Source of the DNA: Sphingobacterium griseoflavum
GTDB taxonomy: Bacteria > Bacteroidota > Bacteroidia > Sphingobacteriales > Sphingobacteriaceae
NCBI RefSeq assembly: GCF_014653155.1
Contig: NZ_BNAF01000001.1
Location: 62,001-126,000 of the forward strand
DNA: 64,000 nt
Reading direction: 5' to 3'
Positions within the stretch are counted from its first letter, which is position 1; each line of letters starts with the position of its first letter. Both the position numbers and the translations under genes were made by a program. Positions 26,540 through 34,506 of this stretch are shown piece after piece. The notes under the pieces were generated by a model. The model was not told the origin of the DNA. It saw nothing but the letters and a program-made list of their open reading frames with translations, and searched no databases.

Positions 26540-26734
26540 TTATCGGTACATGCCGCGTTCCAGTCGGCGGATACGAGCTCGATTTTTTCCATCGACACGA
26601 TCGGCTACGGCCCAAATGGCTGCTGGAAGCCAGCCAATAAGCGTGATTTGTAGGAACAGGCAAAGAAATCCGACGAGAATCTTTCCGCGAAGGAAGAACG
26701 AGAGCCAAGGGAATAGAACGGCAATAAGAGTCAT
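26540..26734 (-). CDS. YqaE/Pmp3-family small membrane protein
   Basis: 64 residues with two hydrophobic helices: AVLFPWLSFFLRGKILVGFLCLFLQITLIGWLPAAIWAV matches the Pmp3/YqaE pattern (Pro in TM1, FLRG turn, LxxIGWLPAxIxA in TM2). A basic tail, KNRARIRRLERGMYR, is longer than in the minimal family. Homologues stabilise membrane potential and are often stress-induced. It lies 30 bases downstream of the DUF4342-like gene on the same strand, so they are likely one transcript. Confidence 0.85.
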   Translation of the reverse strand: MTLIAVLFPWLSFFLRGKILVGFLCLFLQITLIGWLPAAIWAVADRVDGKNRARIRRLERGMYR

Positions 26735-26764
26735 GTTTTTATGTTTAGTTATTTAGATAATGCG

Positions 26765-27049
26765 TTATTTAACTTGGATGATTTTACCGGGCGTGCTATT
26801 TGGTTCCTCTTTGACATTTTTCTGAAATGAGAAGCTGATTCCGAAGGCTAATGCCAATATGACGGCCACGACCGCTGCAAACGGAACGACCACAGCGATA
26901 ACAATAGCAATCAAAAGTGGTAGGCTCATACGCTCTTTTCCGCTCTTTGTTTGGATGCTTAGTTTCGTTTCTTGAATGGAGTCAAATGCTTTTTGGAACG
27001 CGTTGCTGATGTTTTCGCTGTTCAAATTGAAGGTTGTTTTCGTTTTCAT
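26765..27049 (-). CDS. DUF4342-like small membrane protein
   Basis: 94 residues. A soluble N-terminal part (FNLNSENISNAFQKAFDSIQETKLSIQTKSGKERMSLP) is followed by one long hydrophobic segment (LLIAIVIAVVVPFAAVVAVILALAFGISFSF) and a short polar tail. The layout is that of the DUF4342 family: a KxGkxxxxIPL strand followed by a membrane helix. Function unknown. It precedes yqaE on the same strand, and its promoter region has a perfect -7 box at 27099-27106 and a row of CGGT repeats upstream. Confidence 0.65.
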   Translation of the reverse strand: MKTKTTFNLNSENISNAFQKAFDSIQETKLSIQTKSGKERMSLPLLIAIVIAVVVPFAAVVAVILALAFGISFSFQKNVKEEPNSTPGKIIQVK

Positions 27050-27098
27050 GATATTAATATTTTACGTTTTTAATTTGTTTATCTCGTTTTGTATACAC

Positions 27099-27106
27099 CA
27101 AAGGTA
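27099..27106 (-). promoter_or_regulatory. -7 box TACCTTTG of the DUF4342/yqaE operon
   Basis: An exact TAnnTTTG match on the minus strand, 50 bases before the start codon. Confidence 0.5.
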
Positions 27107-27148
27107 GCGCTAATGTGTAGTTTGGGCTATGGCAACTAGGCGAGCTTA

Positions 27149-27209
27149 ACCGACTTCTCGGTAAATGCCGGTTGATTTTCGGTGAATACGTTTCGGTTTG
27201 TGCCGCGGT
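27149..27209. repeat. Row of five CGGT motifs upstream of the DUF4342 promoter
   Basis: CGGT occurs at 27159, 27169, 27180, 27194 and 27206, spacings of 10, 11, 14 and 12 bases, about one helical turn each. The first also pairs with ACCG at 27149. The row lies 45-105 bases upstream of the -7 box, where an activator would bind. The remaining bases of the 27050-27351 gap hold only the valS stem-loop. Confidence 0.4.
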
Positions 27210-27297
27210 TCGAAGGAATGTTAGGGAGATGCACCTTCAAGGCGTACACGATAGGTCTACCTGTGTCTATCCTACATACTAAAACCGTCAGGAAATG

Positions 27298-27328
27298 CCA
27301 ATGGCGCTCATTTATGGAGCGCCATTGG
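27298..27328 (-). terminator. Stem-loop after valS
   Basis: CCAATGGCGCTC and GAGCGCCATTGG pair perfectly over 12 bp with a 7-nt loop, 24 bases after the valS stop. The tract that follows on the minus strand, CATTTCC, is a poor U-run, so termination may be partial. Confidence 0.65.
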
Positions 27329-27351
27329 TATAGCTAGCTTGTGAGGAGTGG

Positions 27352-29967
27352 TTATCCCAAACTCGTTAAGCTTTCCTGCAAAATCACAAGTTTAGTCTCC
27401 GCATCTGCTTTCTTATTCCGTTCATTTTGTATAACCTCTGGTTTTGCATTTTGTACAAAACGCTCGTTCGAAAGTTTTTTCTCTACAGATATCAAAAATC
27501 CTTCGAGATAGGTGATTTCTTTCGTAATACGTTCCTTTTCCGCATCGACATCGATGTTGTTTTCGAGTGCCACATAGCATTCGTCTTTGCCGGCCAAAAA
27601 ACTTACCGCACCTTGAACCTTTTCCTTCACAAACGTAATCTCCGCGATATTTGCCAGTTTAACAATGCTATCTTGGTACTTGCGAAAATCGATAGCCGTG
27701 GCGTTAATCGCCAGAGGCAAGGCTACCTTTGGTGAAATACCTTTTGCATTTCGGATACTACGCACTTCAGATATAATCTGTTTCACGACGTCAAATTCTT
27801 TGATAAGGCCTTCGTCAACAACTTCGATGGTAGGGTATGCAGCAACAATAACACAGTCGTTGGCTGCACGAGATCCGAAAAGTTCGTCGTGCCATAACTC
27901 CTCCGTTAGGAACGGCATAAACGGATGCGCTAGGGCAAGTACTTTCTCAAAAAAACTGATAACGACAGCCAAGGTTTCTTTTTCTATAGGTGCTTGATAG
28001 GCTGGTTTCACCAATTCCAAATACCAAGCACAGAAATCATCCCAAATTAACTTATAGGTAGACATTAAGGCGTCAGACAAGCGATAGTCTGCAAAATGTG
28101 CTTCAATCTCAATCAGAGATTGGTTAAAGCGACTTTCGAACCATTTTGCGGCCATTTGCTGCGCATTGCTGGCCGGCGCATCGATGGTTTCCCATCCTTT
28201 TACCAAGCGGAAAGCATTCCAGATCTTGTTAGCAAAGTTGCGACCCTGCTCGCAGTAGGAAACATCAAACATCAAATCGTTCCCGGCCGGTGACGATAAT
28301 AACATCCCTACCCGTACACCATCTGTTCCGTATTGTTCCATCAGTGCAATGGGATCAGGCGAGTTGCCCAAACTTTTAGACATCTTACGGCCTAGTTTAT
28401 CACGAACTATGCCCGTCAGGTAGACATTTCTGAAAGGAGGTTTTTGGGTATAGTCATGCCCCATAATAATCATACGGGCTACCCAAAAGAATAAGATCTC
28501 TGGTGCAGTAACCAAATCGTTTGTTGGATAATAATATTGAAACTCCGGATTTTCAGGATGGCGCACCCCGTCGAACACGGACATAGGCCACAAGCCTGAT
28601 GAAAACCAAGTGTCCAATACGTCATCTTCCTGGCGGATATTGCTGCTCGACTTTCCTTGCTCTTCAAACAAAGAAATAGCCTCTCTTTCAGTTTTGGCTA
28701 CCACCCATTCGTTCCGTTCATTGTACCAAGCAGGAATGCGCTGCCCCCACCATAATTGCCGTGAAATGCACCAGTCTTTCACATTTTCCATCCAGTGCTT
28801 GTAAGAAGCAAAGAACTTTTCCGGAATGAGCTTGATGGTTCCGTCTTCCACATATTGAAGTGCAGGCTTTGCTAGTTTATCCATTTTGCAAAACCATTGC
28901 ATGGATAGCTTCGGCTCGATGGCGGCATCTGTCCGCTCCGAGAAGCCTACCTGTGATTTATAGTCTTCGATTTTTTCGATTTGCTCGACCTCTTCCAACA
29001 TTTTGGCGATCTTTTTCCGTGCGATAAAACGGTCTTCTCCAATCAGGATGACCGCTTTATCATTTAGCGTGCCATCGTCGTTCAAGATATCAATCACTTC
29101 CAGGTTATGCTTCTGTCCCAGTTCGTAATCGTTCAGATCATGCGCAGGCGTTACCTTCAAGCAGCCCGTACCAAATTCCATTTCGACATAATCGTCTTCA
29201 ATAACGGGAATCTCGCGATTGATGATAGGGACCAGCACGGTTTTACCTTTTAGATGATGGTATCGCTCGTCGTTCGGGTTGATGCATATTGCGCTGTCAG
29301 CCATGATCGTTTCTGGCCGGGTTGTCGCAATAACGATATACGCATCGCTGTCTTTAACTTTATAACGAATGTAGTAAAGCTTCTGGTTCACTTCCTTCCG
29401 AATGACCTCCTCATCCGACAGTGCGGTTTTTCCCTGCGGATCCCAATTCACCATGCGGACACCGCGATAGATATATCCTTCATTATAAAATTTAATGAAT
29501 GTATCAACTACGGACTCCGAAAGGTGTGGATCCATGGTGAACTTCGTGCGGTCCCAGTCGCACGATGCGCCCAATTTTTCGAGCTGCTTTAGGATAATGC
29601 CCCCATACTTCTCTTTCCACTCCCATGCATGCTTCAGGAAATCTTCACGGCTGAGGGATTTCTTGTTGATACCTTGCTCTTTAAGCATCGCAACCACTTT
29701 AGCTTCCGTAGCGATCGACGCATGGTCAGTACCGGGAACCCAACAGGCATTTTTACCCTGCATGCGCGCCCTACGGATCAATACATCCTGTATGGTATTG
29801 TTAAGCATGTGGCCCATGTGCAATACACCGGTGACATTTGGAGGTGGCATAACTACGGTGTACGGCTCTCGATCATCTGGCGTAGACCGGAAAAAACCTT
29901 TCTCCATCCAGTAAGAATACCATTTGTCTTCCGCTTCTTTTGGATTATATGTTTTGGATATGCTCAT
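27352..29967 (-). CDS. valS: Valine-tRNA ligase
   Basis: 871 residues, the usual length. Class Ia synthetase: HIGH-type HMGH at residues 50-53 in PPPNVTGVLHMGHMLNN, the CP1 editing domain with TTRPETIMAD and a conserved GTGCLKVTPAHDLNDYE, RQLWWGQRIPAWY, the KMSKS signature in GRKMSKSLGNSPDP near residue 530, an anticodon-binding domain (WDDFCAWYLELVKP) and the C-terminal coiled coil of ValRS (residues about 805-871). A -7 box TATTTTTG on the minus strand ends 24 bases before the ATG. It is monocistronic. Confidence 0.97.
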   Translation of the reverse strand: MSISKTYNPKEAEDKWYSYWMEKGFFRSTPDDREPYTVVMPPPNVTGVLHMGHMLNNTIQDVLIRRARMQGKNACWVPGTDHASIATEAKVVAMLKEQGINKKSLSREDFLKHAWEWKEKYGGIILKQLEKLGASCDWDRTKFTMDPHLSESVVDTFIKFYNEGYIYRGVRMVNWDPQGKTALSDEEVIRKEVNQKLYYIRYKVKDSDAYIVIATTRPETIMADSAICINPNDERYHHLKGKTVLVPIINREIPVIEDDYVEMEFGTGCLKVTPAHDLNDYELGQKHNLEVIDILNDDGTLNDKAVILIGEDRFIARKKIAKMLEEVEQIEKIEDYKSQVGFSERTDAAIEPKLSMQWFCKMDKLAKPALQYVEDGTIKLIPEKFFASYKHWMENVKDWCISRQLWWGQRIPAWYNERNEWVVAKTEREAISLFEEQGKSSSNIRQEDDVLDTWFSSGLWPMSVFDGVRHPENPEFQYYYPTNDLVTAPEILFFWVARMIIMGHDYTQKPPFRNVYLTGIVRDKLGRKMSKSLGNSPDPIALMEQYGTDGVRVGMLLSSPAGNDLMFDVSYCEQGRNFANKIWNAFRLVKGWETIDAPASNAQQMAAKWFESRFNQSLIEIEAHFADYRLSDALMSTYKLIWDDFCAWYLELVKPAYQAPIEKETLAVVISFFEKVLALAHPFMPFLTEELWHDELFGSRAANDCVIVAAYPTIEVVDEGLIKEFDVVKQIISEVRSIRNAKGISPKVALPLAINATAIDFRKYQDSIVKLANIAEITFVKEKVQGAVSFLAGKDECYVALENNIDVDAEKERITKEITYLEGFLISVEKKLSNERFVQNAKPEVIQNERNKKADAETKLVILQESLTSLG

Positions 29968-29990
29968 CGTATTTTTTTAGAATCAGAAAG

Positions 29991-29998
29991 CAAAAATA
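29991..29998 (-). promoter_or_regulatory. -7 box TATTTTTG of valS
   Basis: An exact TAnnTTTG match on the minus strand ending 24 bases before the valS start. Confidence 0.5.
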
Positions 29999-30086
29999 GG
30001 CAATTACAAAGATTTTAAGGAAAATTGCACGGAATAAAATGTTGCACGGATGACAAGAAATACAAAATTTTAAGCGTTAATAAATG

Positions 30087-30094
30087 TATCTTTG
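30087..30094 (+). promoter_or_regulatory. -7 box TATCTTTG of the LTA-synthase-like gene
   Basis: An exact TAnnTTTG match, 40 bases before the ATG at 30135. Confidence 0.5.
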
Positions 30095-30134
30095 CGGTTA
30101 ATTTAAAGTAAACATCATATTAATTTATTTTGGT

Positions 30135-32009
30135 ATGAATCAGCAACCCGCGTGGCGTGTTATTGTACGGTTCTTTTGCGCAATGTTCTTTTATTGGATC
30201 CTGCTATCCGTTATTGATCGATTGGTTTTTGCATGGAGTGTTTGGAGCCGGATCGAAGAAAAGGAAGACGTATGCTTGGCTTTTCTGTATGGATTACCGT
30301 TAGACTTATCGTTGGCTTGCTACCTGATGGTGCTTCCCACAGTAGCCTTCTTCATGCAACAACTTTTTATAAAAAGAGCGGTTTCCACTTGGTGGCTCCG
30401 GCTATATGTATCTGTCCCTAGCATTTTTTTTGCGCTCATCAGCGCCAGCAATATTCCGCTTTATGAAGCTTGGGGCGAGAAAATAAGTAAAAGGGCAATT
30501 GTCTTGGGGATGGATACGATGGGTGGGGTAACGAGTTCTATAGATTGGGACACGGTTTGGGAGGGCATACTGGTGCTCTCATTATTTTTTTTATGTGCCT
30601 ATTTTTACGGTCGCTTTATTTTGGCAAGGTATGCAAAATATGCACATCTACCTACACGGACACGGAGGTTTTATTTTATAGGAATCACGGTGTTGCTATT
30701 TACGTTAATTCGTGGCGGCTATGGAAAGGCAACGTTGAATCAAAGCTCGGTCTATTTTTCCGACGATAACACAGCCAATCACGTTGCGGTGAATACATAT
30801 TGGTCTTTTCTTAAGGACTTAACAAAAAGCACGAAGCGGTCACCGTACCATTTTATGCCGGAAGACGAGGCGGACGAGCTTGTCAAAGACGCGTTGCGCG
30901 CTAATGGGGAAGTCCTTACCCCGGTTTTGACAACGAAACGCCCCAATGTGATCTTGGTGATTTTGGAGGGCATGGTTGCGCAGGTTTTTGAAGATCTGGG
31001 TGGTGAGCGAGGTGTTACCCCGCAGATGAAGTTGTTGATGGATGAGGGCGTGTCTTTCCGCAGAGCCTATGCCGCCGCCGATCGATCCGATAAGGGTATG
31101 GTGGCGGTGATGAGTGGCTTCCCCGCACAGGGACCGGAGAGTATCATAAAATATATTCCCAAGCATGAGAAGCTACCGGCTGTCGGCCAAATTTTTGACT
31201 CCCTCGGCTATGCGACGTCTTTCTACCATGGCGGACAAAGCGAATTTTATAATTTTAAGTCCTATATGTTTACCCATGGAATCGATCGCGTGGTGGATAA
31301 TGACGATTTTCCGGTAGGAACGCAGCGTAACTCTTGGGGCGTGTACGACCATGTCATCGGCCGGCAAATGTTGCTTGACCTGAAGGAGGATCGTAAGCCT
31401 TTTTTTTCCGTTTTCTATACGTTGGTCAACCACGAGCCTTTTCATTTGGAACCGCGTTATCAATTTGGGAACGATAGCAAGGCAAATGCGTATCGAAGCA
31501 CGTGTTTCTATACGGATTCCATGCTTTTTAATTTTATTGAGCAGGCAAAAAAGCAAGATTGGTATAGCAATACTATTGTTTTGGTCACGTCGGATCACGG
31601 ACACATCTATCCTTCAGGAAAGTATGGTTTGGAAAAGCCGGAACGTTACCATGTGCCACTATTTATGTTCGGCGGAGCCTTGAAAACGCAGTACCGGGGT
31701 ATGAAGGTCGATGCCGTGGTGAGCCAGCTGGATGTGGCAGCAACTTTAGCAGGGTTTGTCGATGCTAGCCCTCAACGATTTCCCTATTCACAAAGCCTGT
31801 TTGACACGAGTAGACGGCATGTCGCATTTTATAATTCTAATAGCACTTTTGGTCTAGTGAACGATGAATTTTCGGTGTGCTATGATATGCAGAAACGAAG
31901 CATCGGTTTTAGTGATGTGCCGCCGGATAAGTACGCCAAGCGTGATAGTTTGCTGCACGTAGCTAAGGGGTATTATCAAAAAGTCTTTCGAGATTTTCTG
32001 GCCTATTAG
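30135..32009 (+). CDS. LTA synthase-like sulfatase-fold membrane enzyme
   Basis: 624 residues with five N-terminal membrane helices (roughly residues 9-195) and a large periplasmic alkaline-phosphatase-superfamily domain. Metal and catalytic motifs can be seen: PNVILVILEGM (first metal ligand Glu), AADRSDKGMVAVMSG (nucleophile region, where LtaS has Thr in a similar place), FYHGGQSEFYNFKSYMFTHGID, and VTSDHGHIYPSGKYG (Asp-His ligands). Gram-negative relatives are phosphoglycerol or phosphoethanolamine transferases acting on glycans or lipids. The acceptor here is unknown. It stands alone. Confidence 0.85.
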   Translation: MNQQPAWRVIVRFFCAMFFYWILLSVIDRLVFAWSVWSRIEEKEDVCLAFLYGLPLDLSLACYLMVLPTVAFFMQQLFIKRAVSTWWLRLYVSVPSIFFALISASNIPLYEAWGEKISKRAIVLGMDTMGGVTSSIDWDTVWEGILVLSLFFLCAYFYGRFILARYAKYAHLPTRTRRFYFIGITVLLFTLIRGGYGKATLNQSSVYFSDDNTANHVAVNTYWSFLKDLTKSTKRSPYHFMPEDEADELVKDALRANGEVLTPVLTTKRPNVILVILEGMVAQVFEDLGGERGVTPQMKLLMDEGVSFRRAYAAADRSDKGMVAVMSGFPAQGPESIIKYIPKHEKLPAVGQIFDSLGYATSFYHGGQSEFYNFKSYMFTHGIDRVVDNDDFPVGTQRNSWGVYDHVIGRQMLLDLKEDRKPFFSVFYTLVNHEPFHLEPRYQFGNDSKANAYRSTCFYTDSMLFNFIEQAKKQDWYSNTIVLVTSDHGHIYPSGKYGLEKPERYHVPLFMFGGALKTQYRGMKVDAVVSQLDVAATLAGFVDASPQRFPYSQSLFDTSRRHVAFYNSNSTFGLVNDEFSVCYDMQKRSIGFSDVPPDKYAKRDSLLHVAKGYYQKVFRDFLAY

Positions 32010-32103
32010 GGTTTTCCGGTGGCATAGGGACGTTTGCACGGTCGTTTTGACAAAGGCATATTAAATCAAGGTTCACCTAAGCCATCTTACACTATTCATG
32101 TGT

Positions 32104-33132
32104 TCATATCCCCTTTTTCCACAGCGTTGATCCAAATAGATACCGGAGGGTGAATGCCTGTTGGTTACTGGTTTGATCGGGTGCGAAGTGGAAGGATGCG
32201 GTGAATTTGCCCTCCAAATTTCCTTTCCGAAACGGAACCCAGCCTAAATCCAGACGGTTGTAGCGATCCCGACGATAGAAGGGATCTCCGTTCGGCAGAT
32301 TTTGCGGATCTCCGATGTAACATGTGTTCTCTAAAAAAAATCTTTTGTAGCCGATGAAAATAGCAGAAATAAATCCGCGAGCCACCCGAAGATCGTATTC
32401 CGTTCGAACCCGATCAAAACCAATTACTCCACCTGCTTCAATCGTCAGCGAATCCAGCAATGTTTTATGGCTCCAATCAAGGCCTACACGCAACATGGCT
32501 AGGCCATTATCCTGTATATGCTGATCGATACTGTCATTGCTTGTGAGCGCATTGTGGTACAACATGGCGTCGTCCTTCATATAGAAATTCCCCAACATAT
32601 ATTTCCCAGATAAGCCGACCAAGAAGCGCTCTCGTTGGTTTAAACTTTGTTTACTCAGCCAATCGAGGTAGAGTGCCTGCCGAAATGTTTTCTTTTGGAA
32701 GGCGAAATACATCCCCTCGATATTAGGACGATCATACAAAAACGTATCGGCTAGTGCGATACGCGGCACCTCTTTCAATCGCTCGTACCTAGGCATATGG
32801 CCTAAAGCGAAATCAATATGCCTGTTTTTGAAGTTGTAATAGACAATAGGAAGTAGCCGGTCTTTGTTTTCCGGATGTTTTCCGAAGTCTTGGTTATAAT
32901 GCACACCGCCTAGGATACGATTGTTGCTGTCGATAGCAAATGAAAATTTTGGTGATAGGATAGTACCGAAAATGGTTTTGTCTTCCGTATATATCGATTT
33001 GTATTCCCTGTTATCTGCATAGCCGAAAAAATCGATGTCAAATGCTACACGTTGCTGGCCTTGCGCGGTCAACGCAAGAAAACAGAAATAACAAAGAAAA
33101 AGATAATGTACCGGTACGATTTGTAGTTTCAT
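32104..33132 (-). CDS. Outer-membrane beta-barrel protein of unknown function
   Basis: 342 residues. The signal peptide is long and ends near LTAQGQ. The mature protein is rich in alternating aromatic/hydrophobic strands (VAFDIDFFGYAD, RILGGVHYNQDFG, HIDFALGHMPRYERL, AGGVIGFDRVRTEYDLRVARGFISAIFIGYKRFF, GKFTASFHFAPD) and ends QAFTLRYLFGSTLWKKGI, which fits a 12-16 stranded barrel. I do not recognise the family. It starts 29 bases after the sucAB terminator on the same strand, so is probably separately transcribed. Confidence 0.6.
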   Translation of the reverse strand: MKLQIVPVHYLFLCYFCFLALTAQGQQRVAFDIDFFGYADNREYKSIYTEDKTIFGTILSPKFSFAIDSNNRILGGVHYNQDFGKHPENKDRLLPIVYYNFKNRHIDFALGHMPRYERLKEVPRIALADTFLYDRPNIEGMYFAFQKKTFRQALYLDWLSKQSLNQRERFLVGLSGKYMLGNFYMKDDAMLYHNALTSNDSIDQHIQDNGLAMLRVGLDWSHKTLLDSLTIEAGGVIGFDRVRTEYDLRVARGFISAIFIGYKRFFLENTCYIGDPQNLPNGDPFYRRDRYNRLDLGWVPFRKGNLEGKFTASFHFAPDQTSNQQAFTLRYLFGSTLWKKGI

Positions 33133-33160
33133 GTGAGATGATGACGCTGACTTGAAAATA

Positions 33161-33194
33161 AAAAGGTCGTCTTAGAAAGTTTAGACGACCTTTT
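33161..33194 (-). terminator. Terminator of sucAB
   Basis: AAAAGGTCGTCT (33161-33172) and AGACGACCTTTT (33183-33194) pair perfectly over 12 bp. The stem is followed on the minus strand by TTTTTATTTTC, 20 bases after the sucB stop. Confidence 0.9.
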
Positions 33195-33213
33195 GGGGTT
33201 ATTTTTTGCTTGC

Positions 33214-34458
33214 TTATACTTCTAGCAATAATCTTGCGGGATCTTCCAATAGTTGTTTCACACGAACGAGGAAACTTACGGACTCGCGGCCATCGATGAC
33301 GCGGTGGTCATACGATAAAGCGATGTACATCATTGGACGGATAACTACTTGACCATTTTCTGCAACCGGACGTTGCACAATGTTATGCATGCCCAGGATC
33401 GCAGATTGAGGCGCATTGATGATAGGGGTGGACATCATCGAACCGAATACACCACCGTTTGTAATCGTGAATGTTCCGCCAGTCATCTCCTCAATGGTTA
33501 ACTTATTATCGCGTGCTTTTGTGGCCAGCGTGATAATCTCTTTTTCAATTTGGTACAAGCTCATGGATTCAGCATTGCGAATCACCGGAACGACCAATCC
33601 TTTCGGTGCCGATACAGCGATGGATATATCTGCAAAGTCAGAGAATACAATCTCATTTTCTTCGATACGCGCGTTGACAGCAGGCCATTCTTTCAAAGCA
33701 GTAGTGACAGCTTTCGTGAAGAACGACATAAAGCCCAAGCCCACACCATGCTTTTCCTTGAAAGTATCCTTATATTTCGCACGCAGATCCATGATGGGTT
33801 GCATGTTCACCTCATTAAATGTAGTCAACATTGCGGTATCATTTTTCACGCTCACCAAGCGTTTTGCAATCGTTTTGCGCAAGGAGGTCATCTTTTCCCG
33901 ACGCTCGTTTCGCGAGCCCGCTACCGGTGCCTCCGTTTTGGCTGCAGGCTGCGCTGGCTTGTTTTCTGTTTTCGGCGTGGCAGGCTTCGCTTGCGCTTTT
34001 TCAGCATCTTCCTTCGTGATGCGTCCTTCTTTGCCAGTTCCTTTTATCGTCGCGGCATCGATACCTTTTTCTCTTAGTATTTTTGCTGCTGCGGGTGAAG
34101 CTGTACCTGCAGCGTAAGAATCGGGATTTTCTGCATCTTCGGCTGTAGATTTTGTCGCTGCGGGCGTATCCGTGTTTTCAGCAGGAGCTTCTTCCTTTTT
34201 GTCGGCACTGTCTGCAGGGGCGTCGCCATCTTCGATCGCGCATACTACTGCGCCAATCTCTAAAGTATCACCTTCTTGGGCAATGATCCGCAAGATACCT
34301 GCTTTTTCTGCGGGTAGCTCGAATGTTGCCTTGTCGGATTCCAATTCGGCAATGTTTTCGTCCATCTCGACGTAATCGCCATCTTGTTTTAGCCATTGTG
34401 CTAAGGTAACCTCTGTAATCGATTCCCCTACGGCAGGTACTTTAATTTCTAAGCTCAT
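33214..34458 (-). CDS. sucB: Dihydrolipoyl succinyltransferase, 2-oxoglutarate dehydrogenase E2
   Basis: 414 residues. It moves the succinyl group from lipoamide to CoA in the TCA cycle. Domains: lipoyl (1-76, lysine in [13 protein letters not shown]), an Ala/Pro/Lys/Glu-rich linker (77-120), the E1/E3-binding domain ([40 protein letters not shown]), a second flexible linker, and the catalytic domain (185-414) ending [33 protein letters not shown] with the His-Asp active site. It follows sucA after 48 bases and shares its promoter and terminator. E3 is not in the window. Confidence 0.96.
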   Translation of the reverse strand: MSLEIKVPAVGESITEVTLAQWLKQDGDYVEMDENIAELESDKATFELPAEKAGILRIIAQEGDTLEIGAVVCAIEDGDAPADSADKKEEAPAENTDTPAATKSTAEDAENPDSYAAGTASPAAAKILREKGIDAATIKGTGKEGRITKEDAEKAQAKPATPKTENKPAQPAAKTEAPVAGSRNERREKMTSLRKTIAKRLVSVKNDTAMLTTFNEVNMQPIMDLRAKYKDTFKEKHGVGLGFMSFFTKAVTTALKEWPAVNARIEENEIVFSDFADISIAVSAPKGLVVPVIRNAESMSLYQIEKEIITLATKARDNKLTIEEMTGGTFTITNGGVFGSMMSTPIINAPQSAILGMHNIVQRPVAENGQVVIRPMMYIALSYDHRVIDGRESVSFLVRVKQLLEDPARLLLEV

Positions 34459-34506
34459 ATTTTTATTTTCTGTTATATGGACAACATCGAAAGCTGTCGA
34501 TATGTT

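Noticed and set aside
27149..27209. Reading the CGGT row as a CRISPR-like array
   Set aside because: The units are 4 bases long at 10-14 base spacing. There are no repeats of 20-40 bases and no cas genes.
33416..34117. A 233-codon plus-strand frame antisense to sucB
   Set aside because: It is the mirror of the Ala/Pro-rich E2 coding region, has no promoter or domain, and sucB is unambiguous.
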